DNA of 60,901 nucleotides from Bdellovibrionaceae bacterium UBA2339 (GTDB lineage Bacteria; Bdellovibrionota; Bdellovibrionia; Bdellovibrionales; JAMPXM01), in the NCBI GenBank assembly GCA_002344785.1, contig DDUL01000032.1, positions 54,298 to 115,198 of the forward strand, in the 5' to 3' direction. The notes under the pieces were generated by a model. The model ran no database searches and was not told where the DNA came from. It saw only the letters and a program-made list of their open reading frames with translations. The translations under genes and the position numbers were made by a program. Positions 1-7,914 of the stretch are shown piece after piece (position 1 is the first letter of the stretch; each line of letters starts with the position of its first letter).

Positions 1-470
1 CTCACATCGCCAATGGTGACATGGTGACGATGGCGCTGTTGCAAGGTGTGGTGAACGCTTTCGTCATGGCTGCGGCGCGAGTCATCGCCATGGTGATTAG
101 CAATGCTTTGAAGAGCAACGATGATCGAGGCCAAGGCCTCGGACCTTTGGCGCATTTCGCTGTCGTGTTCGTGCTTGAGATGGTGTTCATGATCATTGGC
201 TCGATGATCTTGATGTGGTTCTCACGGCAACGCGAGTTTCGCGCCGACAAAGGTGGCGCTCAGTATGCCGGTCGCGACGCGATGATCTCCGCGCTTGCGT
301 CCTTGCAGCGCTTGCAAGACGTCAACTACGAAGTCGCGTCGCAAGAGGGCCAAGCTCAGCCGGCCTTTGCGTCGATGAAGATCTCGGCAACGAAGCCGGG
401 CTTCGCCGCCCTCTTCCGCACGCATCCCACGCTCGAAGAGCGCATCCTGCGCCTGCAGCGCGGGATTTAA
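1..470 (+). CDS. htpX: HtpX-type membrane zinc metalloprotease, C-terminal part (5' end outside window)
   Basis: HtpX is an M48 peptidase that removes damaged inner-membrane proteins. The reading frame is open from the first base, starting HIANGDMVTMALLQGVV, the segment that directly follows the HExxH zinc site in this family, so the catalytic motif lies just upstream of the window. Visible are a hydrophobic membrane segment, then WFSRQREFRADKGGAQYAG, which carries the family's downstream glutamate zinc ligand (REFRAD), and the C-terminal THPTLEERI motif. The end is where HtpX usually ends, so only the 5' part is missing. A hairpin terminator follows. The identity is firm from motif order; the start cannot be given. 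Confidence 0.93.
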   Translation, partial: HIANGDMVTMALLQGVVNAFVMAAARVIAMVISNALKSNDDRGQGLGPLAHFAVVFVLEMVFMIIGSMILMWFSRQREFRADKGGAQYAGRDAMISALASLQRLQDVNYEVASQEGQAQPAFASMKISATKPGFAALFRTHPTLEERILRLQRGI

Positions 471-541
471 AGCTCCAACGCTCATCGCATCTTGTGCGAT
501 GAACCGATCTGACCAATTCGCTTTTGCGAAGTCACAAGATG

Positions 542-580
542 AACGCCGACTCCTGAACAAGGGTCGGCGTTTTACTTTTT
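542..580 (+). terminator. Rho-independent terminator after htpX
   Basis: A perfect 9-bp stem (AACGCCGAC, 542-550, with GTCGGCGTT, 563-571) has a 12-base loop and runs into TTTACTTTTT. It lies 72 bp past the htpX stop on the same strand. Confidence 0.85.
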
Positions 581-1062
581 GAATTTACACCTCAGCACGA
601 ATCCATGAGTCCCAAGTGAGGCCTACGTGAGTCCCAAACGAGTTCCGAATGGCTCTGCCGGCGTGGACGATGGCCCATGACGACTTGCTGAATTGCGAGC
701 TGGAAAAGGGGAGCCACCGCGAGGCGAGGGGCGAAGCCCGAAAGCTCCATGGCTTTCAGTTTGGCTCGGCCCTCAACCCCGCGGCAGCGGGGTGATCTCA
801 TGTCCCCACCAAGCTGGCTCCGCGGGGAAGCGGTTCGTGCCACGGCTTGGTTGGAACTGGCGCTGATCTGCCGCATGTGAGCTGGGTTTGTCGAGCGCGG
901 CCGCGCCCAGCTACTCTATTTAGAGCTTGAACTCTATTTTCCTCGACAGGTCTTGTGGCAGACTTTCATCGCCGATCAAAAAGCGCTTGTGAGACGGGCA
1001 ACTGGCCTCTAGGAAGAAGCTTCGGGGAATCGCTTCACAACACCCCAACTCGCTGATCCGAG
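581..1062. other. Intergenic stretch between htpX terminator and TetR gene, no convincing gene
   Basis: No reading frame here has recognisable protein character. Two weak structures are visible: inverted arms ACCAAGC (808-814) and GCTTGGT (845-851) around a GC-rich core, and CTCTA-TT-TAGAG at 914-925, about 140 bp before the TetR gene, which could be a regulator site. Neither is strong enough to call as an element. Confidence 0.4.
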
Positions 1063-1845
1063 GTGAATATGAAACTTGCCGCTTCGTCATCGAATCTGCC
1101 AACGTCTCAGTCTCACACTTCGACCACACCACCAGCACTACCTTCGGGACTCAAATCTCCCCAGGCGCTGCGCGCTTCGGCCAAGAAGCGCCCTGGAAAT
1201 CGCGAGCGCATTTTGCTGGCGAGTATTGATCTCTTCAATCAAAGCGGTGTTGTGGCCGTCACCACCAATCACATCGCGGCTCACCTCGGCATCTCGCCGG
1301 GCAACTTGTACTTTCACTTCCGCAATAAAGAAGAAATCATTCGCGAGTTGTTTCAAGCCATGTGCGACGAAACCTACGTCGTCTGGCGCCCGGCGAAGTC
1401 GCACCTGACCTCTCCCTGTGAACTCATCGAACGCTCCTATGAAACCTTTTGGAAATATCGTTTCTTCCATCGCGAAATGTACCATCTACGTCGGAAGGAT
1501 CCGGAGCTCGCTCAAGCTTGGAAAAAACATATCAGCAAAACTGTTCGTCTCTTGCAGGCCATGTATGTGCAGTGGGTGAAAGCGGGCATGATGAAGAAGC
1601 TCGATGATTCGAGTGAAATGCCCGCGCGAGAAATTCAAATGATCTCGGATACGGTGCTGATCACCTCGTCGAGCTTCCTGCAATTTTTCGAAAGCCCCGA
1701 GCGCCCCGCCACCCGTCGAAGCATCAAGACCGGGGTTGAGCATCTGCTGTTGTTTTTGCTCCCCTATCACACGGCTCAACATCAAGATGTGATCCGTCGG
1801 CGCCTTGCGGACTTGCGTTCTTCGCCGGGTCAGCGTGTGAATTAA
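1063..1845 (+). CDS. TetR/AcrR family transcriptional regulator
   Basis: This is a DNA-binding repressor-type protein of 260 residues. Residues 1-45 are a Ser/Pro-rich tail. Residues 47-95 form a clear TetR_N domain (NRERILLASIDLFNQSG, then the helix-turn-helix TTNHIAAHLGISPGNLYFHF). The C-terminal ligand-binding half has a FWKYRFFHREMYHLRRKDPE stretch, a pattern known from TetR proteins with the PF13972-like C-terminal domain. The start is GTG at 1063 or, equally possible, ATG at 1069; neither has a well-spaced ribosome site. The gene stands alone, so its target cannot be read from context. Confidence 0.85.
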   Translation: MNMKLAASSSNLPTSQSHTSTTPPALPSGLKSPQALRASAKKRPGNRERILLASIDLFNQSGVVAVTTNHIAAHLGISPGNLYFHFRNKEEIIRELFQAMCDETYVVWRPAKSHLTSPCELIERSYETFWKYRFFHREMYHLRRKDPELAQAWKKHISKTVRLLQAMYVQWVKAGMMKKLDDSSEMPAREIQMISDTVLITSSSFLQFFESPERPATRRSIKTGVEHLLLFLLPYHTAQHQDVIRRRLADLRSSPGQRVN

Positions 1846-2039
1846 CTGACGAGCTGCCACGGCTGCGTGTGCAGAAGCACATCAAAGCCATTAGAATCAC
1901 TCAGGTTTTTTCAAAGATTGAAGCTCAACAAGCCTTCGCCAGCGCGGAGCTTGCTGAATGGCTCTGTGTTATCGATCACTTAGCGAGTGACGCGACGGCA
2001 ACTTTGCACACTCAAGTGTGGCAGCTCGATGAGGATTCC

Positions 2040-2066
2040 AGATTTGGAACGCCTTGTTCCAAATCT
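2040..2066. promoter_or_regulatory. 11-bp inverted repeat upstream of the TIGR02147 gene
   Basis: Perfect 11-bp arms AGATTTGGAAC and GTTCCAAATCT are separated by 5 bases (GCCTT), about 40 bp before the ATG at 2105. No T-run follows, so a dimeric-protein operator is more likely than a terminator. Autoregulation by the downstream regulator is inference. Confidence 0.5.
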
Positions 2067-2104
2067 CCATGACTTCGCGCAAGTGTTTGTGGGACACCGA
2101 GTGC

Positions 2105-2944
2105 ATGAACAGCCCTAACGACCCAACATTCAAACCCGATCTTGGCCGCGAGCTCCTCAGGCGCGAACTGGATCGACGTCTGGAAAGCAATCCGCGCTAC
2201 TCGCTGCGCGCATTCGCGCGATCGCTGCGCATGAGTCCCGGCGAGCTGAGCGAAGTGATGAGTGGCAAGCGCCCTCTCTCGCCTCGTTCCGCGCATCGCA
2301 TTGCCGAAGCCTTGTCACTTAGCCCGCACGAAGGGCGGAGTCTTCTGGCGCAAACCCTGCGTCCGGGTGTCGCCGCTCCTCTGCACCAACCGCCGAGCAT
2401 CGAGTTGGATGAAGATCAGTTTCGCTTGGTCAGCGATTGGTCCTGCTTTGCGATCTTGAATTTGGTCGATGCCGAACGTTTGCGCTGGCAAGCTAAATAC
2501 ATCGCCGATCGCCTGAGCATCGACGTGGCTCGCGCTTCAAGCGCCATGGCCCGCTTGCTGCGCTTGCGACTTGTGGAAGTGAAGGACGGGTGGGCGACAG
2601 CTTATCGGCCTAAAGGCGACGAAGTCGTCTCGGCTCCGCGAGTCGTCGCCTCATCGGCGATTCGTCGCTATCACCGCGAATTGCTTTTGAAGGGTGTTGA
2701 AGCCATCGAGACACAGTCCCCCGCGGAACGCGAATTGGGCGGAGTGGGGTTTGCGATCGCCGCCGAAGACCTCACGGATCTCAAAAAGATGCTTGAGCAG
2801 TTTCAAGACGAACTCTTGAGTTTTGTCGATCGCCGCGCCAAACGCCGACGGCGTTTGGGCCAACAGCTCGAGGTGTATCAGCTCGAAATGATTTTGTTCC
2901 GACTCTCTCAGCCTGCACGCGGAGGACAACATGGCAAAGCGTGA
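2105..2944 (+). CDS. TIGR02147 family regulator-like protein (DUF4423)
   Basis: The 279-residue protein opens with a helix-turn-helix-like part (YSLRAFARSLRMSPGELSEVMSGKR, quoted in pieces: YSLRAFARSLRMSPGEL and SEVMSGKRPLSPRSA) and continues with the DUF4423-type domain (WSCFAILNLVD, then a winged-helix-like segment with VARASSAMARLLRLRLVEV). TIGR02147 proteins occur in large paralogous sets in Bdellovibrio and Fibrobacter, usually beside genes for exported proteins. That holds here: the stop overlaps the next gene by 14 bp, which suggests translational coupling. ATG 2105 was chosen because the HTH begins at the usual distance; TTG 2054 and ATG 2069 are open in frame. The function as a regulator is inferred from the fold-like pattern. 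Confidence 0.8.
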   Translation: MNSPNDPTFKPDLGRELLRRELDRRLESNPRYSLRAFARSLRMSPGELSEVMSGKRPLSPRSAHRIAEALSLSPHEGRSLLAQTLRPGVAAPLHQPPSIELDEDQFRLVSDWSCFAILNLVDAERLRWQAKYIADRLSIDVARASSAMARLLRLRLVEVKDGWATAYRPKGDEVVSAPRVVASSAIRRYHRELLLKGVEAIETQSPAERELGGVGFAIAAEDLTDLKKMLEQFQDELLSFVDRRAKRRRRLGQQLEVYQLEMILFRLSQPARGGQHGKA

Positions 2945-4436
2945 ATTGAATTCGTTTCGTCTCGTCTTAGATTTTTCCCTTCGAATGCTTTTGCTACTCA
3001 GCCTGCTGTCCCTCGGAACAGAGTGGGCGAATGCGGGTCCAACGAAAGTCGGCAATGGCGATGACGGCGGCGATCTCGAAAGCGGTCAGCGCATCAGCAC
3101 CGGCATTTTGATTGAGACTCAGCGCGAGGCCGCACAGCTCCTTCGCGGACTCCAGGTACAAGGCATCGAAGGACTTGGCACTTTGATTCCTGAAACTGAA
3201 AAAGCCGATCTCTATCTGGCCGAGCAAGATCCTTCACCGCAGGCCAAGACCAACTCTGAAACCCAAGCTGAGTTAAAGGAAATCGCGCAGGCGATCGGCG
3301 CCAGTGAGCCTTATGTCTATGCGCGAACCTTTGCAGAGCCGCATGCGCCCACGCGCTTTTTTCCTAAAGCCTTATTGCTGGACCGGAAAAACCTGATCGC
3401 TCTGCACGTGCACGAAGCCTTGCATCGCGCTTTGCCAGCGGAAATTCGCGAAGATGAAAAGTCCGTCAGCCGCATCACGCTGGCCATCACAGCGGCGGGC
3501 GCGACGCGCGATCGCGTGCAAGAGACCGTCAGCAAAGAGCTGGCTTCGGCGCGCGAAGCTCGGCAAGAGGCTGAACGCATGCAACGCCAAGCCACTGCGA
3601 ACATGCCGATTGTGCCCTACAACGCCAACTTCGCCGCGGCCTCGAGCTTGCCGCCAGGTCCCGAGCTCAAGTCCCCAAGTCTGTTCGCTTACAGCTTGAA
3701 GTCCTATGTGTTGCCGGATCCGGACAAGTCCCTTGCCCCCCTTCGCAGCATGCACAGTCTGCGGAGTTTTCTCTATCCGTTCGGCCGCGGCAGCGAAGCC
3801 TTGGGACTTGGTATCGAATTCTCATATCTCCAAGCTCAAGACGAAGCCTATCTCGGCCCTGTCGGCTTGAGCGGACGCATGAAGCTTCTGACTTGGCGCG
3901 GATTTGATGTCGACGGCTTTGGCGCGCTTCGCTTGCACAGCGTGGGCTCGGGTGAACTCAAAGACTCGCCCATGGGTCGAGATATTCTCGAAGTCGGTGT
4001 GAGCTTAAAACGCGACGAGAAGTGGTACATGGTGGAGAACAAACTCTCCGTTCATGGCGGCTCGAAGGCCGAACAAAAAATCGGAGCTGTCCAATACACA
4101 CATGATTACGGCTCGATCGTCGAGGCCGGAATCGCCGCGGCCCTTCGCCTTCCGATGGTGGAAGATGGCGGTTTGGAGCTCGGTGGCTCCACACAAGTGC
4201 TGTTGGCACAGAATACTCGGGTGAAAGGCGGAGCCTTTGATTACGAGACCGGCCGCCTCCGCGTGGTCACCGCGGGCCCGGAGATCGCTTGGAATCAAGG
4301 CGCACTTCGCTTCTCGGCGAACGCCCGATTTGTGATCGACAGCACCAAGGGCGCCAGTCTCGATCAACTCGGCGATTTGATGGGACATGGTGTGGGACAG
4401 GGTTCGATCGGCGCTGGCCTCAGTTTCAAATTTTGA
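2931..4436 (+). CDS. Exported protein with HExxH motif and barrel-like C-terminus, unknown function
   Basis: The 501-residue protein starts at ATG 2931 behind a strong GGAGG. Residues 1-35 form a signal peptide (basic start, MLLLLSLLSLG core, ANA cleavage site). Residues 157-177 read LHVHEALHRALP and then EIREDEK, giving an HExxH zinc-binding motif (H161-E162-x-x-H165) with acidic residues 9-11 positions downstream that could act as a third ligand. The last 200 residues alternate hydrophobic and polar positions and end in LSFKF, the terminal Phe common in outer-membrane barrels. It overlaps the TIGR02147 gene and precedes a lipoprotein gene by 13 bp. Protease activity is not shown. No named family is recognised. 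Confidence 0.75.
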   Translation: MAKRELNSFRLVLDFSLRMLLLLSLLSLGTEWANAGPTKVGNGDDGGDLESGQRISTGILIETQREAAQLLRGLQVQGIEGLGTLIPETEKADLYLAEQDPSPQAKTNSETQAELKEIAQAIGASEPYVYARTFAEPHAPTRFFPKALLLDRKNLIALHVHEALHRALPAEIREDEKSVSRITLAITAAGATRDRVQETVSKELASAREARQEAERMQRQATANMPIVPYNANFAAASSLPPGPELKSPSLFAYSLKSYVLPDPDKSLAPLRSMHSLRSFLYPFGRGSEALGLGIEFSYLQAQDEAYLGPVGLSGRMKLLTWRGFDVDGFGALRLHSVGSGELKDSPMGRDILEVGVSLKRDEKWYMVENKLSVHGGSKAEQKIGAVQYTHDYGSIVEAGIAAALRLPMVEDGGLELGGSTQVLLAQNTRVKGGAFDYETGRLRVVTAGPEIAWNQGALRFSANARFVIDSTKGASLDQLGDLMGHGVGQGSIGAGLSFKF

Positions 4437-4449
4437 AAGGCGAATGTTT

Positions 4450-5121
4450 ATGATTCGACATCATGCGATTCTCAGTTTTTGTCTGCTAACCTGCGGTCTT
4501 CTCAGTGGCTGTGGCCCACTGCGCTTCGGCGATCCCGGCGAATCACCTCCGGCTCAAGAAATTGTTCTTGCCGTCGATGGGGTCAAACTCATCGAGCGCG
4601 ACATCCTTCGCGGTGATGATTTGCGAAGCTTTCAACAACGTCGCTACAGCCTCCACGCCAACGCAAGATTGCTGCTTCGCTATGAAATGCTCATGGAAGA
4701 AAACTTGGGCCTGCGGCAGGACTTGCCCGTGCGGCTCCGACTCTTCGCGGAGTCCGCTGAAGATTTGCAGATCGCCCGAAGCAAGCTTCGCGCTTGTCCC
4801 ATCACTCGGAACTGGATGATGGCCGCGACTTGGAACGCCGCTCACCCTTGGCGCGGCGGCGAGTGGACGCCGGGTGCTGAAATCGATTGGGAAGAATGCG
4901 TGTCGGTCGAGGCCGCAGATCAGCCCACAACACAACTTTGCAGTGAGACACAGGCTTTGTGTTTCAACATCTCGCGCTGGTATCGACTGTGGGTTCGAGA
5001 GCGCAAAGAAAATTTTGGTCTCGCGTTGGTGAGCGAAGAACGCGTGAACTTGCTGGGTGACGCTTCGCCTGGAAAAGCACCGCGAATTCATTGGCACGAA
5101 AACGCCGCTCGCGTTTGGTGA
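4450..5121 (+). CDS. Putative lipoprotein, Cys-rich, SurA-N-like region
   Basis: The protein has 223 residues. ATG 4450 is preferred over ATG 4444 because AAGG at 4437-4440 has proper spacing to it. The signal peptide ends in the lipobox LSGC with Cys21 as lipid site. The next part, VDGVKLIERDI followed by a long helix with ALLLR-type residues, resembles the N-terminal helical domain of SurA/PpiC chaperones, but no PPIase domain follows. The C-terminal half has several Cys residues (ACPITRNW, EECVSVE, QLCSETQALCF) that could form disulfides in the periplasm. It follows the HExxH/barrel gene and may help fold or anchor that product; this is inference. Confidence 0.7.
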   Translation: MIRHHAILSFCLLTCGLLSGCGPLRFGDPGESPPAQEIVLAVDGVKLIERDILRGDDLRSFQQRRYSLHANARLLLRYEMLMEENLGLRQDLPVRLRLFAESAEDLQIARSKLRACPITRNWMMAATWNAAHPWRGGEWTPGAEIDWEECVSVEAADQPTTQLCSETQALCFNISRWYRLWVRERKENFGLALVSEERVNLLGDASPGKAPRIHWHENAARVW

Positions 5122-5189
5122 TTTCGCGCTTGGGCGCGAGGCCTTTGACGTTCAGCCTTGCGACGCTGGCCATTTCGTCGCCCAGGGGG

Positions 5190-5225
5190 GCCTTGGGTCG
5201 GCGCCCCGCGCCTCGGACCCAAGGC
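5190..5225. other. GC-rich hairpin between lipoprotein gene and fur
   Basis: Arms GCCTTGGGTC (5190-5199) and GACCCAAGGC (5216-5225) give a 10-bp perfect stem with a 16-base GC-rich loop, within the 238-bp gap before fur. No T-run follows on either strand, so terminator function is uncertain. The rest of the gap shows no gene. Confidence 0.45.
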
Positions 5226-5359
5226 GCCTAGCGGAAGTTGAGACAGATGGACTCACAATTGAGAATTAGATTCATCTTCAGCTTGACCCAGGCTCCGACC
5301 GGGCCCTAATTTCTAAGCCGTGCGGATTTGTCAGACGGGCTCCGCCGGAGGTCACAGTT

Positions 5360-5941
5360 ATGGGAAAGACAACAATCAATAAACCGACTTCACTCAGTAA
5401 GTCGGCAGTTCCCACTTTGCCCACACCCACACTCCCCCAATCTCAAGTTGCCGACTCGCAGACGCTGTCGCGAAAGCGCGCGCCGAAATCGGCACCCACA
5501 TCCAAGCAGATCATTCGGGACCTCGGACTGAAAGTGACTTCACAGCGTCAGGTCATTCTCGAAGTCGTTCGTGCGGAGAAGGGGCACTTCACCGCGCAGG
5601 ACATTTTTGAAAGTGTGGTGAAGCGCGCGCCGGAAGTTGGCTTCGCGACCGTGTATCGATTTTTGCGATCACTCTCGGAAAGTGGCAATGTCACCGAAGT
5701 CCGCATGGGCGGTATGCCAGCACGCTACGAGTGGGCAGAAAAAGATCACCACGATCATCTCACCTGCACAGCTTGCGGCAAAATTGTCGAATTCGAAAAC
5801 GATGAGATCGAAAGGCTTCAAGAGCGCGTGGCCTCGCGCCAAGGCTTTATCCTCACCTCACATGTCCTTGAACTTTATGGCATCTGCGCCGATTGCCGAA
5901 AAAAGGGCCTGCACCTCAACGGTGAACACGCGCTCACATGA
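5360..5941 (+). CDS. fur: Fur family metal-responsive repressor
   Basis: This is a DNA-binding metalloregulator of 193 residues, longer than typical Fur (about 140-150) because of a Ser/Pro/Lys-rich N-terminal extension of about 48 residues. The winged helix spans about 50-125 (LGLKVTSQRQVILEVV, VGFATVYRFLRSL). The dimerisation domain has the sensory site DHHDHLTCTACGK and a second CxxC pair (CADC), the structural zinc site. Whether it senses iron, zinc or peroxide cannot be decided from the sequence, so the symbol is a family name. It overlaps the next gene by 4 bp (ATGA). Confidence 0.88.
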   Translation: MGKTTINKPTSLSKSAVPTLPTPTLPQSQVADSQTLSRKRAPKSAPTSKQIIRDLGLKVTSQRQVILEVVRAEKGHFTAQDIFESVVKRAPEVGFATVYRFLRSLSESGNVTEVRMGGMPARYEWAEKDHHDHLTCTACGKIVEFENDEIERLQERVASRQGFILTSHVLELYGICADCRKKGLHLNGEHALT

Positions 5942-7668
5942 AGCTGCATTTTTTTGACAAGCCCTCTGGTGTGACCACACACACCTCACTCAGCGAAGCC
6001 GAACGCCAACGCGTGGGCGTCGATGCGGTCGATGGCTTCATTGAATATCTTCAGGCCCAATCTGGCCGTCGACTCTGGGCGGGCCATCGCCTCGACGTCG
6101 GCACAAGCGGCGTGCTGGTCGCCGCGGAGGACGAGTCCACAGCCGCGCGACTGGCAACTTTATTTGAGGGCCGAGAGACGATCAAGACTTATCATTTTCT
6201 GTCCGCACATAAGATGAAACAACCTGAGATCGAGATCACCTCACACATTCGCCGCCAAGGGCAAAAGTATCTCAGCTACTCCGGAACTTCGATGGAGCCG
6301 AACAATGCGCTCACTCGAATCTACTTCGAAGGCGAACTCGGTCCTTACTATCTCTATCGCGCCGAGCCCGAGACCGGGAAGCCCCACCAAGTACGACTGC
6401 ATGCCGAGGCCTCAGGCGCGGCTATCCTGGGCGACACGGAACATGGAGGCGCGACGTTTCCGCAGCTCATGCTTCATGCCAGTGAATTGAAATTGCCGAC
6501 GGAGTCAGGAATCGCGACCGGCCAATCGCCTTGGTCCAGACTGTGGCGCGCGCATCATCAAGATGCGCTCCGCTCGCCGCGACTTTCGCGCTGGATTTTG
6601 GGAGTTGAACGACGCGAACGCCTGCGACGAAGTTTAGATCTGTTGGATCTGCAAATGCGGCGAAGCGAAACTTGGCGTTGGCTGCACAGCGAAGGCGGAG
6701 ATTTGCGCATCGACCAGCTCGGCGAGTTCTATCACTTTCACTGGTATGGGAAAGACTGGCGCGCCGAAGATCGCTCTGAAATTGATCGACTCATCGAGAT
6801 TCTCGGTTGGCCTCGGGATAAAATCTATTTGCAGCGACGAGGCAATCGCGGCGCTCAACCTCAAAACGAAAGCTTTGAGATGCTCCCCGCCCAGATGCCG
6901 GAGCGCTGGATGGCACGCGAAGATGAGTTGCACTTTTGGTTTCGTCGCGACTCGGGCCTTTCTGCCGGACTCTTTCTCGATCAGCGAAGCAATCGCCGCT
7001 GGCTTCAAGCTCAAGTTCGCGACAAGAAGGTCCTCAATTTGTTTGCTTACACGGGCGGATTTTCAGTTGCCGCAGCCAAGGGTGGAGCCGCGCAAGTCGT
7101 GAGCGTGGATTTGAGCGCAAAGTTTTTGGAATGGGCCAAGGAAAACTTCGCCGCCAATCAATTGGATGCGATGGCCCTCAACGTCGATGGATCAGCTCGC
7201 TATGAGTTTCGCGCAATTGAAACCCGGGCTTATCTCGCATGGGCCAAAAAGCAGGGCTTGCGTTTTGATTTCATCATTTGTGATCCCCCTTCATTTGCTC
7301 GAACAGAAAAAGGTGTGTTTCGAATCGAGACGGATTTTGATGCGCTCGTGTCGGAGTGCGTGAACTTGCTGGCGCCCGGCGGCCAGCTCCTGCTCTGTAG
7401 CAACTATGAAGCTTGGACGACCGCTAAGTGGTGGCAACAGCTTCAGCGCATGCTGCCTCGGCTGCAGAGCCAATGGTCGCCTCCTGTGCTGATGCCCACA
7501 GCTTCTGGTTCTAGTTCTGGTTCTGGTTCTGGGGCGGCTAGATCAGCCCGACCAAAACTTCGACTGCAAAATCCAAATTCCCCTGATTGGGACTTTGAAT
7601 TGCCGCGCGAGGAACGCGCTCTGAAGTGCGCCATCATCGAAGTCGACGCGGAATCGCACGACACTTGA
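5938..7668 (+). CDS. RluA-like pseudouridine synthase fused to RlmI-like SAM methyltransferase
   Basis: The 576-residue protein joins two RNA-modification domains. Residues 1-190 are RluA-type, with the catalytic motif HRLDVGTSGVLVA (Asp53) and the later GKPHQVRLHAEA. Residues 265-560 resemble RlmI/RlmK-type rRNA methyltransferases: GLFLDQRSNRRW, motif I LNLFAYTGGFSVAAAKGG near 366 and the catalytic DPPSFA near 448. The predicted substrate is 23S rRNA, but neither site is proven. A Ser-Gly tract near 522-531 comes from a hexamer repeat. The gene starts inside the fur stop (ATGA), so the two are probably co-transcribed. Confidence 0.85.
   Translation: MKLHFFDKPSGVTTHTSLSEAERQRVGVDAVDGFIEYLQAQSGRRLWAGHRLDVGTSGVLVAAEDESTAARLATLFEGRETIKTYHFLSAHKMKQPEIEITSHIRRQGQKYLSYSGTSMEPNNALTRIYFEGELGPYYLYRAEPETGKPHQVRLHAEASGAAILGDTEHGGATFPQLMLHASELKLPTESGIATGQSPWSRLWRAHHQDALRSPRLSRWILGVERRERLRRSLDLLDLQMRRSETWRWLHSEGGDLRIDQLGEFYHFHWYGKDWRAEDRSEIDRLIEILGWPRDKIYLQRRGNRGAQPQNESFEMLPAQMPERWMAREDELHFWFRRDSGLSAGLFLDQRSNRRWLQAQVRDKKVLNLFAYTGGFSVAAAKGGAAQVVSVDLSAKFLEWAKENFAANQLDAMALNVDGSARYEFRAIETRAYLAWAKKQGLRFDFIICDPPSFARTEKGVFRIETDFDALVSECVNLLAPGGQLLLCSNYEAWTTAKWWQQLQRMLPRLQSQWSPPVLMPTASGSSSGSGSGAARSARPKLRLQNPNSPDWDFELPREERALKCAIIEVDAESHDT
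7503..7532 (+). repeat. TTCTGG hexamer tandem repeat inside the fusion gene
   Basis: Five consecutive hexamers, four TTCTGG and one TTCTAG, encode the Ser-Gly tract. Copy-number change would keep the frame and alter linker length. Confidence 0.8.
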
Positions 7669-7914
7669 TCGTATTTGCCGATCTTGTCGACAACACTCAC
7701 TCGCCCAAGGTCTAGAAGTTGTGAGGCTTCCTGCACATTTGGCGATTCACTTCGAGACGCAGTCCGATTTTTCCCCAGACATTTCCGCAGACTAGGGTCC
7801 TTGATCACGCCCTTTGCTGCAGCGTCGCCTCGACTCAAGTCTTAAGCCGGAAGTCCGATCTAGCTAGACGAGTGTCGTGTCCTTTGGACGGGCACGAAAC
7901 GAGAGGAGATCGAC

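Noticed and set aside
592..876. Open frame of 94 codons on the minus strand in the htpX-TetR gap
   Set aside because: No domain-like pattern, no ribosome site and odd composition; reads as a chance frame in GC-rich DNA.
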